Below are positions 1 through 7,024 of a DNA stretch of 9,341 bases, in pieces. The translations under genes and the position numbers were made by a program. Where the stretch lies: positions 1-9,341 of the forward strand of contig JAALLB010000052.1 in NCBI GenBank assembly GCA_011087745.1, read 5' to 3'. Position 1 is the first letter of the stretch, and each line of letters opens with the position of its first letter. This stretch comes from Hyphomicrobiales bacterium. GTDB lineage: Bacteria > Pseudomonadota > Alphaproteobacteria > Rhizobiales > Rhizobiaceae. The notes under the pieces are model-generated. The model was not told the DNA's origin. It was given only the letters and a program-made list of their open reading frames with translations, and did no database searches.

Positions 1-52
1 CTTTCGTATCATATCACACCAAAACATTCGGGTTTTGGAGTAGGATGGGTAT

Positions 53-598
53 ATGTTATTTAGTTTTGGCGGTAGAATTGGTCGCTTGCAGTACTGGCTA
101 ACTTCATTAGGTGTCTTGGTATTTTATGTTGCGATGTTTATGACACTTGGCATTTCAATGAATATTAATCCCACTGCAGCAAGTCAGCCCAGCCTCTCAA
201 TGCCTGCTCTTTTGTTGATATGCGGTACCTTTTTAATCGGCATGTAGGTGAATATCTCCGCAATAGTGCGTCGTTACCATGATCGCAATAAAAGCGGTTG
301 GTGGTTTTTTCTTTGTTTCGTACCGATTGTTGGTCCGATTTGGCAATTCATTGAACTTGGTTTCCTGAGTGGTACACCAAGCGGAAATTCTTATGGTGTA
401 CTGGGACAATCTGCGGGTTCATGGAGTGAAGATGATGATTACGAAGCTGGTGTTAATGGCAATCTTGATGATTTGATTCAGCAACGCTTGGTAGAACGTC
501 AACAACAAGATGAAGTTGCTGTACAGCGCAATGAACCACTGGGTTCAAGACGCAATCTAGTTGGCAATGATCGTCCTGTTTTCGGGCGTCGCACCTAA
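53..598 (+). pseudogene. DUF805 inner-membrane protein gene interrupted by an in-frame amber stop
   Basis: The reading frame from ATG 53 encodes a typical DUF805 start (FSFGGRIGRLQYWL) and stops at TAG 245-247 after 64 codons. The same frame then continues without a gap to TAA 596-598 and carries the rest of the family: VRRYHDRNKSGWW, the hydrophobic stretch around VPIVGPIWQFIELGF, and the GNSYG element. Neither half is complete alone, so this is one gene with a nonsense codon. The family often has a hydrophobic or Trp residue just before the R-x-HD motif, so TGG to TAG is the likely change. About three membrane segments are visible (roughly codons 15-36, 50-64 and 87-106), followed by an acidic, Gln-rich cytoplasmic tail. 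Purine-rich GGAG and AGGA (37-45) lie before ATG 53. GTG 248 directly follows the stop but has no Shine-Dalgarno, although reinitiation there cannot be excluded. The function of DUF805 proteins is unknown. A sequencing error is the main alternative to a true pseudogene. Confidence 0.75.
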
Positions 599-620
599 GT
601 AGGTTTAGAATTTACTGAAC

Positions 621-656
621 AAAAAAAGGGCGGTGAATTTTTCACCGCCCTTTTTT
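621..656. terminator. Bidirectional intrinsic terminator
   Basis: A perfect 10-base-pair stem (628-637 with 641-650, GGGCGGTGAA pairing TTCACCGCCC) closes on a three-base TTT loop. It is flanked by seven A on the left and six T on the right, so it reads as a Rho-independent terminator on both strands. It lies between two convergent genes, the DUF805 gene on the plus strand and the glycoside hydrolase on the minus strand, and can serve both. Confidence 0.92.
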
Positions 657-679
657 GTGAGTAAATCTATATCTGAGGC

Positions 680-1795
680 TTAGGCACTGAAACGTTTTTT
701 GACTGACATTACCCGCGCATATGATGACTTAATTTGCGAGGATGAAACCCGGCCCTCTTTAACTGCATCTGAAATCCAGCGTGTAGCTTTTATAGGAAGC
801 GCTTCATCATAATTGAGCGAGTTTGAAAGGAGCAGCAAATCATTGCCAGCTGCCAGTGACAAAATAATAGCCTCACACACCTGGAAAGATTTACGGATGG
901 CACCCATGTCGAGATCATCCGTCAGAATGATGCCTTTATAGCCAAGCCCACGGCGCAGTTTTGTCGTGAGTGCTTTTTGCGAGAAGGTAACCGGTGATTT
1001 GCCGTTACTGAATTCAGGATGGAACAAATGCCCGCCCATGATCATGGGGGCAGATGATGCCAGTTTCTGGAACGGTACGATTTCATCCGCTGACCAGGTT
1101 TTGGAGATATCAACAAACCCATCATGGCTGTCAGAACGAGAAGAACCGTGTCCCGGAAAATGCTTGAGTGAACATGCAACGCCTGCTGATGCAAAGCCTT
1201 TTACAAAGGCGCCAGCATAGGCTGAAATGCGCTCAACATCAGTAGAAAAACCGCGGCCATATTTACCAATAACCGGGTTTTTCGGATCATGAATGTCAAC
1301 TGATGGTGCCATGTTCATGTTGAAACCAGCTGCATGAAGTTCGCGGCCAGCTTTAGTGTAAAGAGCTTGCGCTTCGGAAAGAGATTTATTGCCAGCAACC
1401 CATTTTGCAGTTGGAATTGGAGTAAAACCCTGTTTCTTGCCAAGACGTTGGACTTTGCCGCCCTCTTGGTCAATCGCGAGCAGGCTTTGACGGCTTGCGC
1501 CGATCATCATAGATGCCATTTGTTTGACAGCCTTGCCGCTTTTTACGTTATGGCGAAGGAAAAGTGCACCACCTGCACGACCCTTGGCAATATGACCCGC
1601 TAGCGCCTTGGTTGAGCCAGCACTGGCACTACCGCCCGGAAATCCGGTTACAAGAAGTTGGCCAGCCATTTTTTCAATGCCTGCCGCATCAACGCGCGTT
1701 GCTGTTAAAATTGCAGGTGCTGCGAGAGTTGACGCTGCAGCAAGCCCCATAAAGCGACGGCGGTTCAATTTTGAATTTTCCAAGGTATTCTCCAT
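680..1795 (-). CDS. Tat-exported family 3 glycoside hydrolase, NagZ-like beta-N-acetylhexosaminidase
   Basis: This is a GH3-family enzyme expected to remove N-acetylglucosamine from peptidoglycan fragments. Numbered from ATG 1795 (371 residues), it shows LLAIDQEGGKVQRL at about 105-118, KHFPGHG at 211-217, the Asp-x-His general acid/base pair (DSH, 222-224) and TDDLDM at 292-297, whose first Asp (293) matches the family nucleophile. The N-terminus has a twin-arginine signal (NRRRFMG at about 11-17, then an Ala-rich hydrophobic stretch ending near VDA), which predicts export of the folded protein; the E. coli NagZ is cytoplasmic. An upstream GTG at 1810 would add five residues; neither start has a strong Shine-Dalgarno, and the ATG is preferred because it still carries the whole signal. 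The gene lies 88 bases downstream of hisG on the same strand with no convincing terminator between, so readthrough is possible. The family call is secure; the precise substrate is inferred. Confidence 0.88.
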   Translation of the reverse strand: MENTLENSKLNRRRFMGLAAASTLAAPAILTATRVDAAGIEKMAGQLLVTGFPGGSASAGSTKALAGHIAKGRAGGALFLRHNVKSGKAVKQMASMMIGASRQSLLAIDQEGGKVQRLGKKQGFTPIPTAKWVAGNKSLSEAQALYTKAGRELHAAGFNMNMAPSVDIHDPKNPVIGKYGRGFSTDVERISAYAGAFVKGFASAGVACSLKHFPGHGSSRSDSHDGFVDISKTWSADEIVPFQKLASSAPMIMGGHLFHPEFSNGKSPVTFSQKALTTKLRRGLGYKGIILTDDLDMGAIRKSFQVCEAIILSLAAGNDLLLLSNSLNYDEALPIKATRWISDAVKEGRVSSSQIKSSYARVMSVKKRFSA

Positions 1796-1883
1796 TTTTC
1801 GCAAAAACACTTCAAAAGAATATGTTTTGCTGATTTTCCTGCATTCTTCTCAAAACGAGATGTCTGGTAAACGAATCAGTTCT

Positions 1884-2600
1884 CTATTCAGTCACAACCA
1901 TGGTCAAAGAATGACAAATTTTCCTTAACGTTTCCGTATGGGAAGACTGATTGACTATAGTTTTCGAAATAATCAAATTAGCTTCTGACTTTAATATAAT
2001 GCCATCGGACATGATTTTAAGGCCATTCGCACGTAAAGTTGAGCCGGTTGAAGTGATATCAACGATCACATCTGCCTGCCCTGCGCCGGGTGCTGCTTCT
2101 GTTGCACCAAGGCTTTCAACAATGCGGTAAGCTGCGATGCCGTGGCTTGCAAAAAAGCCTTGGGTAAGCTGCCAGTATTTTGTTGCAATGCGTAACCGTC
2201 TACCGTGCCGGGCGCGAAAATCTGCAGCAACATCATCAAGATCTGCCATAGTTTCCACATCAACCCAGGCTTGTGGCACACCAATGACAACATCCGCATG
2301 GCCAAAACCCAATTTGACGGCAAAATCCAGGTAATTTTCAGAATTGTTGATGGTCTCTCTGGCCAGGTCTTCACCGGTAATTCCAGCGTGGATGTTACCG
2401 CTTACAAGTTCACGGGCAATTTCTGCAGCAGACAAGAATGCGACATCGATTTCTCCAGCCTCTGGCACGCCTTGCAGACTGCCCTGATAACTCCTGGCGT
2501 TTTCTGGTAAACGCAATTCAAATCCGGCTTTTGCGAATAGCTCCACTGCATTTTCTTTTAAACGACCCTTGGAAGGAAACGCGATTGTCAGATTGCTCAT
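1884..2600 (-). CDS. hisG: ATP phosphoribosyltransferase, catalytic subunit, short form
   Basis: This enzyme catalyses the first step of histidine biosynthesis, joining ATP and PRPP to give phosphoribosyl-ATP. At 238 residues it is the short form, which lacks the C-terminal regulatory domain and works with HisZ. Visible family elements are the N-terminal IAFPSKGRL (6-13), DVAFL and AGITGEDL (72-79), and the PRPP-binding region around 162-192, with GATEAAPGAGQADVIVDIT followed by STGSTLRANGL. Its ATG overlaps the hisZ stop codon in an ATGA arrangement (2597-2600), which points to translational coupling with its partner. The C-terminus, after the SKTIV segment, is a short amphipathic tail as expected for the short form. 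All conserved elements are present and the gene appears intact. Confidence 0.96.
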   Translation of the reverse strand: MSNLTIAFPSKGRLKENAVELFAKAGFELRLPENARSYQGSLQGVPEAGEIDVAFLSAAEIARELVSGNIHAGITGEDLARETINNSENYLDFAVKLGFGHADVVIGVPQAWVDVETMADLDDVAADFRARHGRRLRIATKYWQLTQGFFASHGIAAYRIVESLGATEAAPGAGQADVIVDITSTGSTLRANGLKIMSDGIILKSEANLIISKTIVNQSSHTETLRKICHSLTMVVTE

Positions 2601-3685
2601 ACATCCACTCCTTCAAGGCGGTCAGCCCATAGGGCAAAACCGACAGCTGGTATTTCTTGCGGCGAACCCAGTAGGGTCAAGAGACGATCATACCGTCCAC
2701 CGCCGACAAGAGGATTAGCTTCGCCGTTTCGATACACTTCAAAAACAAAGCCCGTATAATAATCCAGCCGGCGACCGAAACTTGCTCGATATTTCATGTC
2801 TTCGGCACAGTCTTTTAAACCTTCGTAGCGGGCATAAAGCTCATCCCGTGCCAAAGGCAACATAATGCCATGTTTGTTTTCAAAAGATTCAATCACATCA
2901 GACGCATCTTTCAGATCAACGTCGATCGCCAAAAACTCTTCTAAAGCTGCGCGTTTATCTGCATCAAGTTTTTCAGAAGCAAGTTCTGCTTTTTCGATCA
3001 GACGCTCGGCGATTGCTGCAGGAGTACGACCACCGCTTAAGGGCAAGCCTTGTTCCAGCATCTCACCTTCAATTGCATCTGTAAGGGTTTCCAGGTTGCG
3101 TGCTTCCAAGGGAGCCCTGATTTCCTCTGACAGATTTTTCCAGGCACTCCCATTGCGAGATGACATCTGGTCAAGATATTGCCCAATCATCGCATCATCC
3201 CCAAATGCGCGGATCAGCTTTTTGCGCCAGGCTTGCGGAATGCGCAGTGCCTCAAGAGCGGAGACAAAGATGGCTTGATCGCCCAGCACCAGCGACAATT
3301 CTTTTTGGCCTGCTTGCTCCAAAACGTGCAATGCGGTTTTAATACAATCAATATCTGCATCATTTGCATTTTCGCTGCCGAGGTTTTCAAAACCAGCCTG
3401 GGTAAATTCATGAGCTTCATCACCGCGTTGGCGAAAAACTTTCCCTGAATAGGCGTAACGGGCTTTTATCCAGCCTTTTTCCAAGTGTCTTAGACAAACC
3501 GGAATGGTAAATTCCGGGCGAAGGCAAAACATCTTGCCTGAATTTTCTTGCGTGATGAAAATCCGGCGCCGCAAGTCCTCTCCCGTCGTATCCAGAAACG
3601 GATCAGCAGGTTGAAGGAGGTCGATGTTGGGCACCATGCAGCCGGTTGCTTCAAGCGTTTTCAGGATGGTATCAAGGGTGGTCAT
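2597..3685 (-). CDS. hisZ: ATP phosphoribosyltransferase regulatory subunit
   Basis: HisZ is a catalytically inactive paralogue of histidyl-tRNA synthetase that assembles with short HisG and is needed for its activity and histidine feedback. The 362 residues keep the class II synthetase fold: a motif 2-like segment FRQRGDEAHEFTQAGFENLG (84-103), RRLDYYTGFVFEVY (305-318), VGGGRYDRL (327-335) and a motif 3-like IPAVGFALWADRL (345-357). The C-terminal anticodon-binding domain of true HisRS is absent, which separates it from the neighbouring hisS. The gene begins four bases after the hisS stop codon, with an AGGG about three bases before its ATG and a GGAG further upstream, and it overlaps hisG by four bases, so the three genes form a tight unit. 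No damage is visible. Confidence 0.95.
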   Translation of the reverse strand: MTTLDTILKTLEATGCMVPNIDLLQPADPFLDTTGEDLRRRIFITQENSGKMFCLRPEFTIPVCLRHLEKGWIKARYAYSGKVFRQRGDEAHEFTQAGFENLGSENANDADIDCIKTALHVLEQAGQKELSLVLGDQAIFVSALEALRIPQAWRKKLIRAFGDDAMIGQYLDQMSSRNGSAWKNLSEEIRAPLEARNLETLTDAIEGEMLEQGLPLSGGRTPAAIAERLIEKAELASEKLDADKRAALEEFLAIDVDLKDASDVIESFENKHGIMLPLARDELYARYEGLKDCAEDMKYRASFGRRLDYYTGFVFEVYRNGEANPLVGGGRYDRLLTLLGSPQEIPAVGFALWADRLEGVDV

Positions 3686-3689
3686 TGCC

Positions 3690-5162
3690 CTATTGCGCTC
3701 CGGTTTGCTCAGCTAAAAGCTTCTGCACTTCTGCAACCAAATCAGCCTCGTTGATTTCAAACTGCCCGGGACGTGCAGCGCGATATTCTTCGTTGCTTTC
3801 AATTGCTGCAGCCTGACGTTTTCCTTCGATCATGTCTTTGAGCTGGATTTTCCCGGCATCACGTTCATCCGAACCTTGAATAATAGCAATCGGACAATCG
3901 CGTTTATCGGCATAGCGAAGCTGGTTTGGAAATTTCTTCCAGTTACCCTGATACATTTCCGCGCGAATACCAGCGTTGCGCAGCGCTTGCACATAGAACT
4001 GATATTGCCCCATCGCATCGCCATCCATAACCGTGACCAATAAAGGTGCAAGTGATTTGCCTGTTTCAAGTTTGCCAAGATTTTTTAGCGCTGTCATTAG
4101 GCGTGATACACCTATTGAAAAACCTGTTGCTGGAACCGGCTGTCCCATAAAACGGGAAACCAGCCCATCATACCGGCCACCACCGCCAACAGAACCGAAG
4201 ACGACTTCCTGGCCTTTTTCGTTGGTAACAGGAAATGTGAGTTCTGCTTCGAAAACCGGGCCTGTGTAATATTCAAGGCCGCGGACGCAGGATGGGTCGA
4301 TTTTTATTCGATCTTCTGCATACCCAGATTCTACAATTAGTTTTTGAATTGTGTTGAGTTCTTCAATTCCATCATCGCCCGCTTTATTACCGATACTTGT
4401 TTCAGCGGAAAATGTTCCTATGGCAGCTTCGACAGTTGAGATTTCTTCAGAGCTCAATCCAACCCCATCAGTGCGATCACCACTATCGTCGGTTCGACCT
4501 TCGCCCAACAACTCGCGCACTCCCTCGACCCCAAGACGATCCAGTTTATCAATTGCTCTTAAAACGTTCATGCGCTTTTCAGCATTTTCATCACCGCCAA
4601 GACCGATGGCTTCCATGACCCCGTCCAGCACTTTGCGATTGTTCACGCGGATTACATAATCACCGCGCTTGATGCCCAGTGCTTCCATGACGTCTGCCAT
4701 CATCATGCACATTTCGGCGTCTGCCTGGACGCCGGGTGCGCCTACGGTGTCGGCGTCGAATTGCATGAATTGACGGAAGCGGCCCGGACCCGGTTTTTCA
4801 TTTCTGAAAACATAGCCGGCGCGGTAGCTTCTGAAAGGAAGCGTGATGTCGTTGTAATTTTCTGCTACATGACGGGCAAGAGGTGCGGTTAAATCGTAGC
4901 GCAGGCTCATCCATTGATCGTCATCATCGGTTAGGGAAAACACTCCCTCGTTTGGGCGATCGCTATCTGGCAAAAACTTGCCCAAGCAATCGGTATATTC
5001 AAACATCGGAGTTTCAATCGGATCAAAACCATAGCGTTCATATACTTCCGAGATCTTGGCCATCATCGCATTTGCGGCTCTGATATCATCAGCGGAGCGG
5101 TCTACAAATCCACGCGGTAAACGGGCTTTGAGCTTTTGCGGTTTCTTGTTCTTTTTGGACAT
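3690..5162 (-). CDS. hisS: Histidyl-tRNA synthetase, alphaproteobacterial type
   Basis: This class II aminoacyl-tRNA synthetase charges tRNA-His in the cytoplasm. The 490 residues include an N-terminal basic lead, LRYDLTAPLARHVA (87-100), motif 2 FRNEKPGPGRFRQFMQFD (119-136) with the invariant Arg120, the histidine-binding signature RGLEYYTGPVFE (294-305), GGGGRYDGL (326-334), motif 3 ATGFSIGVSRL (345-355) and a C-terminal anticodon-binding domain from about 371. It is longer than E. coli HisRS, largely because of an insertion-rich region between about 185 and 285, which is usual in this branch. Its motif 2 loop resembles that of Rhizobiales and Caulobacter enzymes, a clade known for an altered tRNA-His lacking the extra G at position -1. 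It is the first gene of the hisS-hisZ-hisG unit. Its Shine-Dalgarno is weak. Confidence 0.96.
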   Translation of the reverse strand: MSKKNKKPQKLKARLPRGFVDRSADDIRAANAMMAKISEVYERYGFDPIETPMFEYTDCLGKFLPDSDRPNEGVFSLTDDDDQWMSLRYDLTAPLARHVAENYNDITLPFRSYRAGYVFRNEKPGPGRFRQFMQFDADTVGAPGVQADAEMCMMMADVMEALGIKRGDYVIRVNNRKVLDGVMEAIGLGGDENAEKRMNVLRAIDKLDRLGVEGVRELLGEGRTDDSGDRTDGVGLSSEEISTVEAAIGTFSAETSIGNKAGDDGIEELNTIQKLIVESGYAEDRIKIDPSCVRGLEYYTGPVFEAELTFPVTNEKGQEVVFGSVGGGGRYDGLVSRFMGQPVPATGFSIGVSRLMTALKNLGKLETGKSLAPLLVTVMDGDAMGQYQFYVQALRNAGIRAEMYQGNWKKFPNQLRYADKRDCPIAIIQGSDERDAGKIQLKDMIEGKRQAAAIESNEEYRAARPGQFEINEADLVAEVQKLLAEQTGAQ

Positions 5163-5323
5163 TTTCTATCTGCTTTTCAAGTGGTGCTATCGCGCAGGAT
5201 AGGCTGCTTTTATGAAAGTTTAATTGATATTTTTGGCTTAACCCTGATTTCGAAAGGCAATAGAAATTGCTGTACCGGGCTAAGCGCCGATATGTCGGTG
5301 GGAATGATGGTGTCCCTGTACTG

Positions 5324-5350
5324 AAAAGCTCACTAATTTCATGAGCGTTT
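5324..5350 (-). terminator. Weak hairpin downstream of tag
   Basis: Reading on the minus strand, GCTCA and TGAGC (5342-5346 and 5328-5332) form a five-pair stem around a nine-base loop, followed by TTTT. It lies about 40 bases after the tag stop codon. The stem is short and the T-run only four long, so it is at best a weak terminator. The rest of the 226-base gap to hisS (5163-5388) should hold the hisS promoter, but no convincing -35/-10 pair could be picked out. Confidence 0.3.
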
Positions 5351-5388
5351 CAATAGCCTTGATTACCATGAATGACAAGTGGAATGAA

Positions 5389-6009
5389 TTAAGGCCGCAC
5401 GAACTCTGCTCTCGCCTTTTCGATGCGTGCATGACAGTAGCATCCTTCTATATGGTCGTTGACCATGCCCATTGCCTGCATGAATGCATAGGCCGTTGTT
5501 GGACCCACAAAACTCCAGCCGCGCTTTTTAAGATCTTTTGAAATGGCGGTCGATACATCAGTGGTGGCTGGAACATCCGAAATTGATTTTATTGTTGCCC
5601 GGTTCTTTGGTTCATAACTCCAGAAATGGGAGGCAAGCGAGCCTTTTTCTTCAATTAACTCGATGGCCCTTTTTGCATTGTTGATGGTGGATTTGATTTT
5701 ACCACGGTGGCGAATAATACCTGCGTTCAAGACCTGTTTCTCAATGTCCGCATCCCCCATGCCAGCGACTTTTTCTATGTCGAAACCATGGAAAGCCTCA
5801 CGGAAATTTTCGCGTTTTGATAAAATAGTGTACCAGGAAAGACCCGACTGAAATCCTTCCAGGCAGATTTTTTCAAACAGCCGGGTATCACTCTTTACAG
5901 GATTGCCCCATTCTTCATCGTGATAAATCAGATAATCTTCTTGTGGGCCCGCCCAAAAGCAGCGTGTTTTGCCATCTTCACCGGTAATGAGGGGATGTTT
6001 TTCAGTCAT
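5389..6009 (-). CDS. tag: DNA-3-methyladenine glycosylase I
   Basis: Tag is a base-excision repair enzyme that removes 3-methyladenine from alkylated DNA. Numbered from ATG 6009 (206 residues), the zinc-binding set of the E. coli enzyme is complete: Cys17 (RCFWA), His30 (YHDEEWG), His186 and Cys190 (DHIEGC). The base-recognition residues Tyr29, Glu51 (EGFQSGLSW) and Trp59 are also present, and the helix-hairpin-helix region follows. An upstream in-frame TTG at 6036 would add nine residues, but ATG 6009 has a TTGGAA Shine-Dalgarno-like stretch about seven bases before it and a family-typical length, so it is preferred. The gene stands alone on the minus strand and diverges from the DUF2927 gene. 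No damage is visible. Confidence 0.94.
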   Translation of the reverse strand: MTEKHPLITGEDGKTRCFWAGPQEDYLIYHDEEWGNPVKSDTRLFEKICLEGFQSGLSWYTILSKRENFREAFHGFDIEKVAGMGDADIEKQVLNAGIIRHRGKIKSTINNAKRAIELIEEKGSLASHFWSYEPKNRATIKSISDVPATTDVSTAISKDLKKRGWSFVGPTTAYAFMQAMGMVNDHIEGCYCHARIEKARAEFVRP

Positions 6010-6045
6010 TTCGTGGTTCCAACAAATTTCGATCAATTTTGTGCT

Positions 6046-6066
6046 TAAAACAAAGTAATTGTTTTA
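6046..6066. promoter_or_regulatory. Perfect inverted repeat between divergent genes, candidate operator
   Basis: TAAAACAA (6046-6053) and TTGTTTTA (6059-6066) are exact reverse complements separated by five bases. They lie between tag (-) and the DUF2927 gene (+). The right arm overlaps the candidate -35 of the DUF2927 promoter, so a protein bound here could affect that gene and possibly tag. The repeat is AT-rich and lacks a T-run, so it is not a normal terminator. The regulator is unknown and chance remains possible. Confidence 0.35.
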
Positions 6067-6091
6067 CACGGTGATGTGAAACAGTTATTTA
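6063..6091 (+). promoter_or_regulatory. Candidate promoter for the DUF2927 gene
   Basis: TTTACA (6063-6068, five of six matches to the sigma-70 -35) is followed after 17 bases by TATTTA (6086-6091), a poor -10 element. The spacing and position, about 38 bases before the proposed start codon, fit a promoter, but the -10 match is weak. This is a by-eye prediction only. Confidence 0.3.
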
Positions 6092-6128
6092 GTGAGACCA
6101 AGAATATTTTTATCAGGCAGTCGCAAAC

Positions 6129-6860
6129 TTGTTATTAGGCAATATCCCCACACGCACAAAACTTAAACCTATCTTTGTTGGGTTATTGGCTTTGTTTTTC
6201 TGTTCGCCGGCATTTGCCTTAACAGATGAAGAAATAAAGCGCGGATTTAATTTGACTGTTTTTGGCTCCGAGATTGCGTCACTTGGATTGCAATCGCGGT
6301 ATGTTCACAAATTTTGCGACGAAGTTAAGTTTCGCATTCATAACCTCTCGTCAAAAAACAGAACCCGTTCCGTCAGGCGTTTTATCAATACTCTGGAAAA
6401 GCAAATTGCCGGACTAAATGTTCGAATTGTCGATGATGGAGAGCGGGCAAACTTTAATATTTATGTGGTGAACTGCTCTAACTACAAACAAACCGTACGG
6501 GAAAAAGTTGAGCGTCGCCGGAATGCCCAGACGCTTGGGAAATGTCTGGTGAAGTCACGTTTTTCAAGGGCTGGCATGATACGCTCTGATGCGGTGATAG
6601 TTTCTAATGAAGGCGAAGCCCTCTTTCGAAGATGTTTAATAGAAGAAATTCTACAGGGCTTGGGTCCGTTAAACGAGAATACAAGCCTTGATAGAAGCGT
6701 CTTCAATGACACTTCTAAACATACCAGATTTACCAAATTTGATCGTCTCATTCTAAATATGCTCTATGATGAACGGGTCAAAAATGGAGCAAGCCCACGC
6801 AGTGTTTCCAAGGTGCTGGATGAGGTTTTGAGCGATACAAGGAAGCGATTGGGTCTTTAA
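6129..6860 (+). CDS. Secreted DUF2927 family protein of unknown function
   Basis: The 243-residue product has a short basic lead, a hydrophobic stretch (about 13-26) and an Ala-Phe-Ala cleavage site near residue 30, so it should be exported by Sec to the periplasm or cell surface. The mature part matches what I know of DUF2927: a mixed alpha/beta N-terminal half with FNIYVVNC (109-116), then CLIEEILQGLGPLNE (169-183), SVFND (190-194) and a late LYDERVKNG segment (212-220). The EE-x(2)-Q stretch followed by LG recalls metallopeptidase-like helices, but there is no HExxH motif and no activity should be assumed. The start is a TTG with AGGCAG eight bases upstream; no in-frame ATG or GTG lies between it and the preceding stop codon. 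No clear terminator follows before the next gene, so some readthrough into the transpeptidase is possible. Confidence 0.75.
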   Translation: MLLGNIPTRTKLKPIFVGLLALFFCSPAFALTDEEIKRGFNLTVFGSEIASLGLQSRYVHKFCDEVKFRIHNLSSKNRTRSVRRFINTLEKQIAGLNVRIVDDGERANFNIYVVNCSNYKQTVREKVERRRNAQTLGKCLVKSRFSRAGMIRSDAVIVSNEGEALFRRCLIEEILQGLGPLNENTSLDRSVFNDTSKHTRFTKFDRLILNMLYDERVKNGASPRSVSKVLDEVLSDTRKRLGL

Positions 6861-7024
6861 CTTTTTGTTAAGGTAATCCCAAAAGTTTTCGTTTACCAAG
6901 TATACTTAAACTTTTAATTTCTTTGTTTAGATTCATAATTTAGAACACCTGCTCCTGCATGGTAGGATCAATTGCAGTGGCGTGTATTGCTTCTGCTCAA
7001 TGATGATTATGTAGTGAGTACGTC

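Noticed and set aside
248..598. Independent 116-codon gene starting at GTG 248
   Set aside because: It begins in the middle of the DUF805 domain, directly after an in-frame stop, and has no Shine-Dalgarno. It is the second half of the interrupted gene.
1811..1883. Possible terminator between hisG and the glycoside hydrolase
   Set aside because: The best pairings (GTTTTG with CAAAAC, AAGAAT with ATTCTT) enclose long loops, are A/T-rich and lack a following T-run, so no terminator is called.
5287..5298. Short palindrome CCGATATGTCGG upstream of hisS
   Set aside because: It has only four-base arms, no T-run, and no fixed relation to a recognisable promoter.
6898..6907. Perfect 10-base palindrome AAGTATACTT upstream of the first transpeptidase, containing TATACT
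   Set aside because: Palindromes of this size are expected several times by chance in a window this long, and no -35 lies at a proper distance for TATACT.
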